A stretch of 64,000 bases of DNA from an uncultured Sphingobium sp. (GTDB taxonomy: Bacteria > Pseudomonadota > Alphaproteobacteria > Sphingomonadales > Sphingomonadaceae): the NCBI GenBank assembly GCA_946885845.1, contig CAMPHJ010000007.1, forward strand, positions 1 through 64,000, written 5' to 3'. Position 1 is the stretch's first letter, and every line of letters begins with the position of its first letter. Below, piece by piece: positions 46,088-55,323 of the stretch. Below the pieces are notes generated by a model. That model saw nothing but the letters and a program-made list of their open reading frames with translations. It ran no database searches and had not been told where the DNA came from. The translations under genes and the position numbers were made by a program.

Positions 46088-47815
46088 TTGTCCCTCTATA
46101 TCCGTTTCACCGCCCATCTGAATGCCGTGCTTGACGCGCTGGAGGCTGACGGCACGCTGCCTGCCGGGCTCAATCGCAAGCCGGTGACGGTAGAACCGCC
46201 CCGCGACCCAAGTCATGGCGACCTGGCCACCAACGCGGCCATGGTGCTGGCAAAGCCTGCCGGTACGAATCCGCGTGCGCTGGCGGAAAAGATCGTCGCG
46301 GGCCTTGAACAATTGGACGAGGTGGAAAGCGCAACCATCGCCGGACCCGGTTTCATCAACCTGACGCTGACCGACCCCACATGGCGCGCGGAACTGGCCG
46401 CCATCCACGCCGAAGGCGCCGATTATGGCCGGTCGCAGATAGGTGACGGCGTCACCGTCAACGTCGAATATGTCTCCGCCAACCCTACCGGTCCCATGCA
46501 TATGGGTCATTGCCGTGGCGCGGTGGTGGGTGACGCGCTCGCAACCCTGCTCGAATATGTCGGGCACAAGGTCATTCGCGAATATTATATCAACGACGCG
46601 GGCGGCCAGGTCGACGTGCTCGCGCGTTCAGCCCATGTCCGTTACCGTGAGGCATTGGGTGAAGATGTGGGGGCGATCCCCGATGGCCTGTATCCCGGCG
46701 ACTATCTGGTCCCCGTTGGCCAGGCGCTGGCCGCCGACTTTGGCGATAAATATTTAGGCGCGCCGGAGGATGAATGGCTCGTCCTGTTCCGCACCCGCGC
46801 CGTGGCCGCGATGATGGATATGATCCGCAGCGACCTTGGGTTGCTGGGTATCCGTCATGACGTCTTTTCATCCGAAGCCGAATTGCAGGCCGCCGGAAAG
46901 CCCGAAGCCGCGGAGAAATGGCTGCGCGACCATGACTTCGTCTATGATGGCGTGCTTGAAGCGCCCAAGGGCGACACGCCCGAAGACTGGGAGCCGGTCG
47001 AGCTGCCCCTGTTCCGGTCGACCCGTTTCGGCGACGATCAGGACCGCCCGATCAAGAAGTCGAACGGCGCATGGACCTATTTCGGCGCGGACATGGCCTA
47101 TCATTTCCAAAAGGCGCAGACCGCCGACCAGCTGATCGACATCTGGGGCGCGGACCATGCCGGTACGGTGAAGCGCATCCAGGCCGCCGTCGCCGCGCTG
47201 ACGGAAGGCAAGGCGCGCTTCGACGTCAAGCTCATCCAGATGGTCCGCCTGCTCCGCGATGGCGAGCCGGTGAAGATGTCCAAGCGGGCGGGCAATTTCG
47301 TCACGCTGGCCGATGTCGTGCGCGAAGTGGGCAAGGATGTGGTCCGCTTCACCATGCTGACGCGCAAGGCCGACGCGCAGATGGATTTCGATTTCGCCAA
47401 GGTGGTGGAGGCGTCGAAGGACAATCCGGTCTTCTACGTTCAATATGCCCATGCCCGTATTTCCTCACTGGGCCGCAAGGCGCAGGAGGCGGGCATCGAT
47501 CTTCCCGCACCCGACCTGTCCCGCCTTGGGACGCAGGAACTGGGGCTGGTGAAGCTGGCGGCGCAGTTCCCCCGCGTGGTGGAAGGGGCGGCGTCGGCCC
47601 GTGAGCCCCACCGTATCGCCTTTTATCTCAATGACTTGGCTTCGGAATTCCATGGCTGGTGGAATGTCGGAAACGATAATCCCGACGCGCGGGTCATCCA
47701 GATGGGCGATCCCGCTACCACATCCGCGCGCCTTTTCTTGAGCCGCGGAATCGGGCAGATCATCCGCAACGGCCTTGCCCTGATGGGCGTGGCCGCTTTG
47801 ACGGAAATGCAATAG
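46088..47815 (+). CDS. argS: Arginyl-tRNA synthetase
   Basis: 575 residues, class I aaRS. It has an N-terminal Add-1 tRNA-binding domain (about 1-90), the HIGH motif as HMGH in NPTGPMHMGHCRGAVVGD, the KMSKR loop in PVKMSKRAGNFVTL, and a DALR anticodon domain at the end. The start is TTG at 46088, with GAGAAAG 8 nt upstream; no in-frame ATG gives a complete N-terminus. It begins a long plus-strand run: argS-SPOR-nagZ-scpA-scpB-tatA-tatB-tatC. Confidence 0.96.
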   Translation: MSLYIRFTAHLNAVLDALEADGTLPAGLNRKPVTVEPPRDPSHGDLATNAAMVLAKPAGTNPRALAEKIVAGLEQLDEVESATIAGPGFINLTLTDPTWRAELAAIHAEGADYGRSQIGDGVTVNVEYVSANPTGPMHMGHCRGAVVGDALATLLEYVGHKVIREYYINDAGGQVDVLARSAHVRYREALGEDVGAIPDGLYPGDYLVPVGQALAADFGDKYLGAPEDEWLVLFRTRAVAAMMDMIRSDLGLLGIRHDVFSSEAELQAAGKPEAAEKWLRDHDFVYDGVLEAPKGDTPEDWEPVELPLFRSTRFGDDQDRPIKKSNGAWTYFGADMAYHFQKAQTADQLIDIWGADHAGTVKRIQAAVAALTEGKARFDVKLIQMVRLLRDGEPVKMSKRAGNFVTLADVVREVGKDVVRFTMLTRKADAQMDFDFAKVVEASKDNPVFYVQYAHARISSLGRKAQEAGIDLPAPDLSRLGTQELGLVKLAAQFPRVVEGAASAREPHRIAFYLNDLASEFHGWWNVGNDNPDARVIQMGDPATTSARLFLSRGIGQIIRNGLALMGVAALTEMQ

Positions 47816-47837
47816 GCCAAGCGGAGGCAAGGGTAAG

Positions 47838-48554
47838 ATGGGCGACTATGCGCGGGGGAGGCTCGATCTCGACGATGACGAGCGTCTGCCCTGGCTCGAG
47901 CCTGCCATGGAAGATGAAGACGAGGATGGCCTTTCGCCGCTGCGGCTGTTGGGCTTCATCCTGTGTGGCCTGTTGCTCATCGGTGTCGTCGTTGCGGGCG
48001 TGTGGCTCATGCAGAATCGGGGCGACGCGGGCGGCGAGGGCAAGCGGATTGCCGCGCCCGCTGGTGACTACAAGGTCCCGGCGAAGGAAGCCGACGCCAA
48101 GAAGTTCGACGGCGAAGGGGATGCCAGCTTCGCCGCCAGCCAGGGCGTGGCCCGTGATGGCCGCATTGACCCCAGCCGCGTTCCTGAAGCCCCGATCAGG
48201 CCTACCGGACCTGCCGGTGATGCGCGCGTCGCCATTCCCGGCAAGCCGTCGCAAAGCGTGACGGCGCGCGTGGCGGATGAAACCAACGCACGTCCCGCCG
48301 CCAGCCAGCCGACGCGCGGCGCAGGCGGTGCCGTGATCCAGCTGGGCGCCTATGGCAGCCAGTCGGGCGCACGCGATGCCTGGGCGCGGCTGTCGAAGCG
48401 TTTTGCCTATCTGGCCCCCCTCACCATGTCGGTCGAACCGACCCAGGTCGGCGGCAGCACGCTCTATCGCCTTCGCGCCTCCGCCGGACCACAGGCCAGC
48501 ACGCTTTGCGGCAAGCTGAAGGTCGCGGGGGAAAGCTGCATCGTCGTCAATTGA
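47838..48554 (+). CDS. SPOR-domain membrane protein
   Basis: 238 residues. An acidic cytoplasmic N-terminus (about 1-32), one helix (LLGFILCGLLLIGVVVAGVWLM), a disordered periplasmic linker and a C-terminal SPOR domain (about 165-238; VIQLGAYGSQSGARDAWARLSKRF and STLCGKLKVAGESCIVV). SPOR domains bind denuded glycan strands at the division septum. AAGGGTAAG precedes the ATG. Conserved between argS and nagZ in alphaproteobacteria. Confidence 0.88.
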   Translation: MGDYARGRLDLDDDERLPWLEPAMEDEDEDGLSPLRLLGFILCGLLLIGVVVAGVWLMQNRGDAGGEGKRIAAPAGDYKVPAKEADAKKFDGEGDASFAASQGVARDGRIDPSRVPEAPIRPTGPAGDARVAIPGKPSQSVTARVADETNARPAASQPTRGAGGAVIQLGAYGSQSGARDAWARLSKRFAYLAPLTMSVEPTQVGGSTLYRLRASAGPQASTLCGKLKVAGESCIVVN

Positions 48555-48677
48555 CGATGGCCTGAAAGGGCGCGCGCCGGGATCTGGCGCGCGCTCGTTT
48601 CGGCAAGATCGGCATAGCGGTCCCGATCCCAACAAACCCCTTCGACAGCAGCGTTTCCACCCGCTACCATCTTCGGC

Positions 48678-49691
48678 ATGAAACCCGTCATCTTCGGCCT
48701 GTCAGGCGAAACCCTCACCCCTGACGAGCGCGCCTTCTTTGCCGATGTGCAGCCCGCGGGCTACATTCTCTTTCGCCGCAATATCGCCGATCGCCAGCAG
48801 CTTCGCGCCCTGACCGACGACCTGCGCGCGCTGCATGGCCGCGACGACCTGCTCATCATGATCGATCAGGAAGGCGGACGCGTTGCACGGATGCAGGCGC
48901 CGGTCTGGCCCAGCTTTCCCCCTGCCGGGATATTCGACCGCCTTTATGATGTAGCGCCGTCCAGCGCGATCGCCGCCGCCCGCGCCAACGCGCACGCCAT
49001 CGCCGTCACTCTGGCGGAGGCGGGGATCACCGTCGATGCGCTCCCGCTGCTTGATGTACGCCAGGAAGGCGCCAGCGACATCATGGGTGATCGCACATTC
49101 GGGACCGAGCCCATGCGGGTGGCCGCTTTGGGGCGCGCCGTCATCGAAGGACTGGCAAAGGGTGGCGTCGTCGGCATCGTCAAGCATATGCCGGGGCATG
49201 GACGGGCGCTGGTCGACAGCCATCTGGACCTGCCGGTCGTCACCGCCGACGAAGATGCGCTGCTGACTGACCTCGCCCCGTTCCAGACGCTCAAGGATGC
49301 GCCGATCGGCATGACCGCGCACGTCGTCTACACCGCCTGGGACGCTGACTTGCCCGCCAGCCTTTCGGCCACCGTCATCGACACCATCATACGTGGAAAG
49401 ATCGGCTTTGACGGCCTGCTGATGTCGGACGACCTGGACATGAAGGCGTTAAGCGGCAGCATCCCTGAACTTGCCGCAGCAGCGGTGGCGGCGGGGTGCG
49501 ACCTGGCGCTTAATTGCTGGGGTCGAATGGATGACATGGTGGGGATCGCCCGTCTGCTGCCCGACATCGGCGTGAAGTCAAAGGCCCGCTTGGACCGCGC
49601 CATGGCGTCAGCCAGGCTGGACAGGGATAATCCCCCGCTGGAAACGCTGCTGGCCACGCGCGACCATCTGCTGGCGATGGCGGCCGCGTGA
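48678..49691 (+). CDS. nagZ: Beta-N-acetylhexosaminidase NagZ
   Basis: 337 residues, glycoside hydrolase family 3 form. Seen are the N-terminal GYILFRRNIADRQQLRAL and LIMIDQEGGRVARM, the KHMPGHGRALVDSHLDLP motif with the catalytic His of the NagZ loop, and MSDDLDMKAL with the nucleophile Asp. It releases GlcNAc from anhydro-muropeptides during wall recycling, in the cytoplasm. Its stop overlaps the GTG start of scpA. Confidence 0.94.
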   Translation: MKPVIFGLSGETLTPDERAFFADVQPAGYILFRRNIADRQQLRALTDDLRALHGRDDLLIMIDQEGGRVARMQAPVWPSFPPAGIFDRLYDVAPSSAIAAARANAHAIAVTLAEAGITVDALPLLDVRQEGASDIMGDRTFGTEPMRVAALGRAVIEGLAKGGVVGIVKHMPGHGRALVDSHLDLPVVTADEDALLTDLAPFQTLKDAPIGMTAHVVYTAWDADLPASLSATVIDTIIRGKIGFDGLLMSDDLDMKALSGSIPELAAAAVAAGCDLALNCWGRMDDMVGIARLLPDIGVKSKARLDRAMASARLDRDNPPLETLLATRDHLLAMAAA

Positions 49692-50497
49692 GCTTTCCGG
49701 CGACAGATATTCTTCACGCGGTGGACGAAAGACCCTCGTCCGCAGCCCGCGCCGACGTGCTGACAGTCAGCTTCGACAGCTGGGAAGGCCCGCTTGACCT
49801 TCTGCTTGCCCTGGCTCGTTCGCAGAAGGTCGATCTGCGCGAAATCTCCATCCTTGCGCTGGTCGAACAATATCTTGCCCATATCGAAGGCGCGCGAAAG
49901 CTGAAGCTGGAGTTGGCAGCCGATTATCTGGTGATGGCCGCCTGGCTCGCTTATCTGAAATCGTCGCTTCTGCTGCCGCGTGAGGCACAGCCCGAACCCG
50001 CACCGGAAGAACTGGCCCTGCGGCTCCAGTTACGGCTTCAGCGACTGCAGGCCATGCGGGAAGCCAGCGCCCGGCTGATGGCCAGCGATCGGGTTGGCCG
50101 CGACGTGTTCGTGCGCCCACATCCTGAAGGATTGCGGCTGGTCCGCCGCGCGAAGTGGACGGCCAGTCTGTTCGATCTGCTGCAATGCTATGGGCAGATC
50201 CGTGCCCGGACGCAGCCCGTCGTTCATATGGTCGTGGCGCGCCCGGTCATGACGCTTGATGAAGCGATCCAGCGCGTCGGCGCATTGTTGGGCGCGGCGA
50301 TCGACTGGACGGCGCTGCAATCTTTTCTGCCCACCGGTCAGGATGATGCCATGGCGAAATCCGCGCTCGCCAGCAGCTTTGTCGCAGCGCTGGAACTGGC
50401 GCGGCAGGGGCGGCTGGAAATTCAGCAGGAAGGGATATTCGAACCGATCTTCCTGCGTGCGGCGCTGCCCGAACATGGTGGAGCGCTATTGCCGTGA
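49688..50497 (+). CDS. scpA: Segregation and condensation protein A
   Basis: 269 residues. N-terminal SWEGPLDLLLALARSQKVDLREISILALVEQYLAHIE is the ScpA hallmark that binds the Smc head. Middle linker, then a C-terminal winged helix (SSFVAALELARQGRLEIQQEGIFEPIFL). ScpA is the kleisin of the Smc-ScpAB condensin. GTG start at 49688 overlapping the nagZ stop; 4-bp overlap with scpB. Confidence 0.95.
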   Translation: MSFPATDILHAVDERPSSAARADVLTVSFDSWEGPLDLLLALARSQKVDLREISILALVEQYLAHIEGARKLKLELAADYLVMAAWLAYLKSSLLLPREAQPEPAPEELALRLQLRLQRLQAMREASARLMASDRVGRDVFVRPHPEGLRLVRRAKWTASLFDLLQCYGQIRARTQPVVHMVVARPVMTLDEAIQRVGALLGAAIDWTALQSFLPTGQDDAMAKSALASSFVAALELARQGRLEIQQEGIFEPIFLRAALPEHGGALLP

Positions 50498-51087
50498 CGC
50501 AGGAACCCGACGATTTCATCCGCGCGGTAGAAGCTGCGCTCTTCGTCGCGGAACATCCGCTGTCCCTGACGGAATTGCGCCAGCATGTCGGCGAGGGGGG
50601 CGACCTGTCCGCCACCCTGGCCACGCTGACCGGCCATTATGCCGGGCGCGGCGTCAATCTGGTGGAGCGCGGCGGGCGATGGCATTTCCAGACGGCCGCT
50701 GACCTTGCCCACATATTGCGCCGGGAAAAGGACGAAAGCCGCAAATTGTCGCGCGCAGCCATGGAAACGCTGGCGATTATCGCCTATCATGAACCCGTCA
50801 GCCGCGCCGAAATAGAGGCCATTCGCGGCGTTCAGGTGGCGAAGGGCACGCTCGACGTGCTGATGGAGGCAGGCTGGGTCCGTCCCGCCGGGCGGCGCGA
50901 AGTGCCGGGGCGGCCTCTGATCTATACGACGACAGTAGAATTTCTGTCACATTTCGGGCTTAGCAGCCGCCGTGACCTTCCCGGACTGGACGATCTGCGG
51001 GCTGCTGGATTGCTCTATCCGGTCGATCTGGCGCTGGAAGGGCTGGGTGCTCAATCCGGTCTGGAAAATGACGATGAAGACGCCTAG
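50494..51087 (+). CDS. scpB: Segregation and condensation protein B
   Basis: 197 residues with tandem winged helices: RAVEAALFVAEHPLSLTELRQHVG and LSRAAMETLAIIAYHEPVSRAEIEAIRGVQVAKGTLDVLMEAGWVRPAGRREVPGRPLIYTTTVEFLSHFGL, the latter the standard ScpB motif. Dimer partner of ScpA. GTG start overlapping scpA. The tatA gene follows after 28 bp. Confidence 0.95.
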   Translation: MTQEPDDFIRAVEAALFVAEHPLSLTELRQHVGEGGDLSATLATLTGHYAGRGVNLVERGGRWHFQTAADLAHILRREKDESRKLSRAAMETLAIIAYHEPVSRAEIEAIRGVQVAKGTLDVLMEAGWVRPAGRREVPGRPLIYTTTVEFLSHFGLSSRRDLPGLDDLRAAGLLYPVDLALEGLGAQSGLENDDEDA

Positions 51088-51115
51088 ATAGGTTGGGTTT
51101 CAGGAGTACGTTCAA

Positions 51116-51352
51116 ATGGGTTCCTTTTCATTGATGCATTGGGTCATCGTCCTCCTGGTGGTGATGCTGCTATTTGGTGGTGGTCGCATTTCCGGCCTGA
51201 TGGGCGACGTCGCAAAAGGCATTAAGAGCTTCAAAAAGGGGATGGCGGACGACGATGATGTCACGCCCACCAAGCCCGCGACCCGTCTTGAAGGGCATCG
51301 CGTGCCTGAACAGGACGCGCCGACCGCCACGGAAGAAAAGACCAAGGCCTGA
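51116..51352 (+). CDS. tatA: Sec-independent translocase TatA
   Basis: 78 residues. One N-terminal helix ([20 protein letters not shown]), an [24 protein letters not shown] amphipathic helix with the FG hinge, and an acidic C-terminus. It forms the pore of the Tat system for folded proteins. CAGGAGT upstream of the ATG. Confidence 0.94.
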   Translation: MGSFSLMHWVIVLLVVMLLFGGGRISGLMGDVAKGIKSFKKGMADDDDVTPTKPATRLEGHRVPEQDAPTATEEKTKA

Positions 51353-51381
51353 TCTTTCCACCGACCGGGCGGTAGACGCGC

Positions 51382-51798
51382 ATGTTCGATATCGGTTCGA
51401 CCGAACTTTTGCTGATCGTGATCATCGCGGTGATCGTGATCGGTCCCAAGGACTTGCCTCGCGCCTTGTACAAGGTGGGACAGGTTCTGGGGAAAGCGCG
51501 CGGCATGGCCCGCCATTTCCGCACCGGCGTCGATGCAATGGTGCGCGAAGTGGAGATGGAAGAACTGGAAAAGAAATGGGCCGACCAGAACCGTCGCATC
51601 ATGGAAGAGCATCCGTCGGAAACGCCGTCCGTCGTTGATGCGGAGCCGTCTTCCTCGGCGACAGATGGCGTGACTCCGCCGTCATCGCCGCCACCTTTCG
51701 TGGCCCAGTCCGCGCCCGCAGCGCCCGCTCCGGCAAGCGATGGCCCGCCCTATCTTGTGGCTCAACCCGATACGAGCAAGGGCGACCCCGCCGCATGA
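51382..51798 (+). CDS. tatB: Sec-independent translocase TatB
   Basis: 138 residues. N-terminal helix [37 protein letters not shown] with the Glu and GP residues of TatB, a long amphipathic helix (about 25-75) and a Pro/Ala/Ser-rich tail (about 80-138). It forms the Tat substrate receptor with TatC. Overlaps tatC by 4 bp. Confidence 0.94.
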   Translation: MFDIGSTELLLIVIIAVIVIGPKDLPRALYKVGQVLGKARGMARHFRTGVDAMVREVEMEELEKKWADQNRRIMEEHPSETPSVVDAEPSSSATDGVTPPSSPPPFVAQSAPAAPAPASDGPPYLVAQPDTSKGDPAA

Positions 51799-52580
51799 TG
51801 GACATTGACGACAGCAAAGCGCCGCTGCTCGAACATTTGATCGAACTGCGCGGGCGGCTTTTGAAATGCGTGTGGGCTTTGTTCCTGACGGGCGCCGTCT
51901 GCTTCTATTTCTCGGAGCAATTGTTCGCTTTCCTGGTCCACCCGCTGAAGGAAGCCTTTGGCGATGGCGGCGGGCGTCTGGTCTACACGAAACTTTACGA
52001 AGCCTTTTTCGTGCAGGTAAAAGTCGCGATCTTTGGCGCTTTCTGTCTGTCCTTCCCCATCATCGCCAACCAGCTCTGGGCCTTTGTAGCGCCTGGTCTC
52101 TATGCCAAGGAAAAGAAGGCGCTGCTGCCATTTCTGGTCATGACGCCGGTGCTGTTCCTGATGGGCGCCAGTCTGGCCTATTATGTGGTGATGCCCACCG
52201 CCTTTCACTTTTTCCTGCAATTTCAGGGTAATAGCGGTGGTCTTCAAGTGGAGGCCCTGCCCAGCACCGATGCGTACCTGACGCTGGTGATGCAGTTCAT
52301 TCTGGCGTTCGGCATCAGTTTCCTGATGCCCGTGCTGTTGATGTTGCTCAACCGTGCCGGTTTCGTCACCCGCGCTCAATTGATCGGGCTGCGGCGTTAC
52401 ATGATCGTGGCCGCGTTCGTGGTGGCCGCCGTGCTGACGCCGCCTGATGTGGTATCGCAGCTGATGCTCGCAATCCCGCTACTGCTGCTTTATGAAATCA
52501 CGATCGTCGCGATCTGGTTCACCGATCGCCGGAAAGTGGTCGAAACCGACGTCACCGATACTTCCGACGCGCCCATGTAA
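51795..52580 (+). CDS. tatC: Sec-independent translocase TatC
   Basis: 261 residues with six helices. N-terminal [23 protein letters not shown] (the conserved EHLxELRxR), then [46 protein letters not shown], and a final [14 protein letters not shown]. Signal-peptide receptor of the Tat system. Start at 51795 overlaps tatB (ATGA); ATG 51798 is also possible. A terminator follows directly. Confidence 0.95.
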   Translation: MMDIDDSKAPLLEHLIELRGRLLKCVWALFLTGAVCFYFSEQLFAFLVHPLKEAFGDGGGRLVYTKLYEAFFVQVKVAIFGAFCLSFPIIANQLWAFVAPGLYAKEKKALLPFLVMTPVLFLMGASLAYYVVMPTAFHFFLQFQGNSGGLQVEALPSTDAYLTLVMQFILAFGISFLMPVLLMLLNRAGFVTRAQLIGLRRYMIVAAFVVAAVLTPPDVVSQLMLAIPLLLLYEITIVAIWFTDRRKVVETDVTDTSDAPM

Positions 52581-52581
52581 A

Positions 52582-52606
52582 AAGGGCTCGCGCGATGCGA
52601 GCCCTT
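52582..52606. terminator. Rho-independent terminator between tatC and the entericidin-like gene
   Basis: A 10-bp perfect stem (52582-52591 with 52597-52606) and a 5-nt loop, with a run of A before it, so it can serve the minus-strand gene; in the plus direction the T run is short (CTT). Confidence 0.75.
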
Positions 52607-52633
52607 CGACAGACGCTGCAGCGTCCGCCTTGC

Positions 52634-52762
52634 TTAATCAGCTGCTTCTTCGACGGCCTGGCCAGCGCTCTGCACGTCTTTGCCTGCGCCTTCTACGGTG
52701 TTGCATGCCGCTACCATCAGCGAACCGGAAAGCAGCAGGGCGGCAAGGATCTTCTTGGTCAT
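52634..52762 (-). CDS. Entericidin A/B-family lipoprotein
   Basis: 42 residues: MTKKILAALLLSGSLMVAAC, lipobox VAAC with Cys20, then NTVEGAGKDVQSAGQAVEEAAD. This is the entericidin pattern (C-N-T-x-x-G-x-G-x-D-x-x-x-x-G). Small bacteriolytic-type lipoproteins or envelope stress proteins; real function in alphaproteobacteria is unknown. AAGGAG lies 6-7 nt before the ATG. An EcfG-type promoter is upstream. Confidence 0.85.
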   Translation of the reverse strand: MTKKILAALLLSGSLMVAACNTVEGAGKDVQSAGQAVEEAAD

Positions 52763-52817
52763 GTTAGTCTCCTTAAAACTTGGCCGACTGGGCACGCCAA
52801 GTCAGCAGCGGAAACAA

Positions 52818-52842
52818 AACCCATGGAGTTGGAATACGTTCC
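52818..52842 (-). promoter_or_regulatory. Candidate EcfG (general stress sigma factor) promoter
   Basis: Read on the minus strand: GGAAC (52838-52842), a 17-bp spacer, then GTT (52818-52820), fitting the alphaproteobacterial EcfG consensus GGAAC-N16/17-CGTT except for the C. It lies 55-80 bp before the entericidin-like start. Confidence 0.5.
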
Positions 52843-52889
52843 GCATCCGCAAACATCTTCAAAAAGAAGGAAATATCCCGAAAATAGCT

Positions 52890-52940
52890 GAGCCCGGAAC
52901 GCGTCGGGGGGGGGGAGAAGCGTTCCGGGCTCATTTTTTT
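52890..52940 (+). terminator. Strong orphan terminator with a G10 tract in its loop
   Basis: A perfect 12-bp stem (52890-52901 with 52921-52932), a 19-nt loop containing ten consecutive G (52906-52915), and a run of eight T after the stem on the plus strand. No plus-strand coding gene ends here: tatC stops 310 bp upstream and has its own terminator. It may end a small RNA. Confidence 0.8.
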
Positions 52941-53146
52941 TGGACAGCAAGAGCGGGGGGCAAAAGATTTGCTATCCGAGGTGTAGAACCCCCGTCCTTT
53001 GAATTTGGTTCCCCTGATATTCGTGATCCTAAAATATTAAAATGCGCTCATATCTCAACAGGTTGGCGATTCCTCCCCATTATCCGTGAGAAAAATTCAC
53101 CTTTTTCCTGTTGCGTGGACAGGTGCAAACCGGCTTCATCGACCTG
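52941..53146. other. Intergenic stretch, lower GC, no gene seen
   Basis: No ORF with a ribosome site. Sequence between the orphan terminator and the end of the SleB-like gene is clearly more A/T-rich than its surroundings (for example around 53020-53110). An inverted repeat at 53118-53124/53142-53148 is too short to call. Confidence 0.4.
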
Positions 53147-54079
53147 TCAGATGCGGGGGCGACCTGTATTTCGATATTCCGGGCGGATAGTGGACTGCGG
53201 CAACGCTGCCTCCTCCATCGCATCTGCGCTAGTGGCCGACGTCGATTGAACGCCCTCATGCACGTTGGCCACACTATAAAGGGGAGCGGTCACGAGGGGA
53301 GCAGGCGGCGAAGGCCGGAATGAAGGGCCGGACTGATATTCGCGCCCGGAATAGGAAATGCGGAAAGAGGCTGGAGCGCCTTTTACCCCGGGCATCCGGT
53401 AAAAAATATGCGCGCCGACGACGGCGACCGGGTTAAGTGACGGTGCCCAACTGGGTCTGACCGCCAGCGTGTGGTAGAAAGTCGCAAGCCCTACCGGTGC
53501 ATAGGCCTTCCCGGAAAGCGCTTCCTGCGCGATTCGTCGGGCTCGCGCCCAGCTTTGCCGGTCACTTGCGCGCGCCATCGACCCGTCGCAACTGAACGTG
53601 AACTGGCAGCGGAGATCTGTTCTTTCCGATCCCTGATAGACGACGCCGCAAACGCTGTTCGGCCAGAGCGGGCTGCGTACTCGGTTCAACACGACCTGGG
53701 CGACGGCCCGCTGACCCTCCTGCGGTTCGTTGCCAGCTTCATAATAAATCGCCGACGTCAGGCAGTTGAGCGCGCGATAGCTGTCGAGCGCCGTCCCCCC
53801 GCGAAAGACCGCAGCCGGTGCCGCTGGAGACGCGCCAAGCGTCAACACCGCGGTGCTGGCGGTTGGCCGGTAAGCGGGCAGGCGGTCGAACAATCCCTGG
53901 GCAAAGAAGAAGGCGGAACCTGGAAAGTTGGCGCCCGGCTCTTCTGCCAGGTCTTCCCGCGCGGCGGCGTCGTCCAGCAGGTCGAGCGGCGCGGCGGTGA
54001 TCAGGCGCGGCGCGCCCAGCGCCAGCAACGCCAGCGCGGCGATCACCCCATGCCTTGTCCCTGCGCCCGCTCGTGCCAA
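53147..54079 (-). CDS. SleB-like cell wall hydrolase
   Basis: 310 residues. N-terminal signal/anchor (ARAGAGTRHGVIAALALLALGAPRLITAA), a linker, and a Hydrolase_2 (SleB/CwlJ) domain at about 100-235: LNCLTSAIYYEAGNEPQEGQRAVAQVVLNRV with the catalytic Glu, SPLWPNSVCGVVYQGSER, CQFTFSCDG, and ATFYHTLAVRPSW. These are lytic transglycosylase-like wall hydrolases common in non-sporing alphaproteobacteria. C-terminal 75 residues are Ser/Pro-rich. Confidence 0.88.
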   Translation of the reverse strand: MARAGAGTRHGVIAALALLALGAPRLITAAPLDLLDDAAAREDLAEEPGANFPGSAFFFAQGLFDRLPAYRPTASTAVLTLGASPAAPAAVFRGGTALDSYRALNCLTSAIYYEAGNEPQEGQRAVAQVVLNRVRSPLWPNSVCGVVYQGSERTDLRCQFTFSCDGSMARASDRQSWARARRIAQEALSGKAYAPVGLATFYHTLAVRPSWAPSLNPVAVVGAHIFYRMPGVKGAPASFRISYSGREYQSGPSFRPSPPAPLVTAPLYSVANVHEGVQSTSATSADAMEEAALPQSTIRPEYRNTGRPRI

Positions 54080-54263
54080 GTCGTACCGTTCCTGAAAAAG
54101 CCGGAAAATCGCTTCTTCCCAAGGGCGTTAGAGTAAAAAACTTGCGATTTCCTGATCAAATTCAGGCGTGTCCCGCGCCGGGACAATGTCATCGCCAAAT
54201 GTTACGGCCTATCCGCCAAGCGTCTCTTTTGCCGGATCATCATTCCCTTGCTTGGCAAGGGTC

Positions 54264-55283
54264 ATGTCCCTCCGCTATGCCAACGCCATGCTGGTTCAAA
54301 AAGATAGCCTCGCCCTGATTGGCAACACGCCCATGGTGCGCCTTGCCGGGCCTTCAAAGGAAACGGGCTGCGACATTTTCGCCAAATGCGAATTTGCCAA
54401 TCCCGGTGCGTCCGTGAAGGACCGCGCCGCGCTGTTCATCGTCAACGATGCGGAGGAAAAGGGGCTGTTGCAGCCTGGCGGCACCATTGTCGAAGGGACT
54501 GCGGGCAATACCGGCATCGGGTTGGCGCTGGTCGCCAATGCCAAAGGGTATAAAAGCATCATCGTCATGCCGGAAACGCAAAGCCGGGAGAAGATGGACA
54601 CGCTACGCGCCCTGGGGGCGGAACTGGTCACGGTGCCTGCAGCCGCCTATTCCAACCCCGGCCATTTCGTCCACACATCCCGCCGGATCGCGGAGGAGAC
54701 GAAAAATGCGGTCTGGGCCAACCAGTTCGACAATATCGCCAATCGCAAGGCGCATATCGTCGGCACTGCCGAGGAAATCTGGACCCAGATGGATGGGCAG
54801 GTCGACGGCTTCACCTGCGCGGCGGGGACCGGCGGCACCATTGCTGGCGTGGGCCTGGGTCTCAAGGCGCATGATGAGGATATCACCATTGCCCTGACCG
54901 ACCCCCATGGCGCGGCGCTCTATAATTATTACGCTCATGGCGAATTGAAGGCGGAAGGGTCTTCGGTCGCCGAAGGCATTGGCCAGGGGCGCATCACCGC
55001 CAATCTGGAAGGCGCGCCCATCGACACGCAGTTCAGGATTTCCGACGAGGAAGGGCTGCTGTGGGTCAGGCGACTGCTGGCGGAAGAGGGGCTGTGCCTT
55101 GGTCTTTCGTCGGGCATCAACGTCGCGGGCGCAGTCGCGTTGGCGAAGGAGCTTGGTCCGGGCAAGCGGATCGTCACCATCCTGTGCGACACGGGCTTCC
55201 GCTATTTGTCCACTTTGTACAATCGTGATTGGCTGGAAGCGAAGGGGTTGACGATATTCCCCTGGCTCGCGCACAATCGCTGA
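54264..55283 (+). CDS. Cysteine synthase, PLP-dependent (CysK family)
   Basis: About 339 residues of the tryptophan synthase beta-like PLP family. The PLP lysine is in NPGASVKDRAA (Lys52 from this start), with phosphate loop GTGGTIAGVGLG and TAGNTGIGLAL for substrate. ALIGNTPMVRL at the N-terminus is typical. It forms cysteine from O-acetylserine and sulfide. The start is 54264 (AAGG upstream) or 54288. The C-terminal TILCDTGFRYLSTLYNRDWLEAKGL resembles the CysK2/cystathionine beta-synthase-like group, so a related reaction is possible. Confidence 0.88.
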   Translation: MSLRYANAMLVQKDSLALIGNTPMVRLAGPSKETGCDIFAKCEFANPGASVKDRAALFIVNDAEEKGLLQPGGTIVEGTAGNTGIGLALVANAKGYKSIIVMPETQSREKMDTLRALGAELVTVPAAAYSNPGHFVHTSRRIAEETKNAVWANQFDNIANRKAHIVGTAEEIWTQMDGQVDGFTCAAGTGGTIAGVGLGLKAHDEDITIALTDPHGAALYNYYAHGELKAEGSSVAEGIGQGRITANLEGAPIDTQFRISDEEGLLWVRRLLAEEGLCLGLSSGINVAGAVALAKELGPGKRIVTILCDTGFRYLSTLYNRDWLEAKGLTIFPWLAHNR

Positions 55284-55323
55284 CAGCCGACACAGGTCGC
55301 GGCGGCGAAGAAAAGAGCATTGA

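Noticed and set aside
52906..52915. Ten-G run as an assembly error
   Set aside because: Cannot be decided from sequence alone; it lies in a loop and disrupts no gene, so it was kept and flagged.
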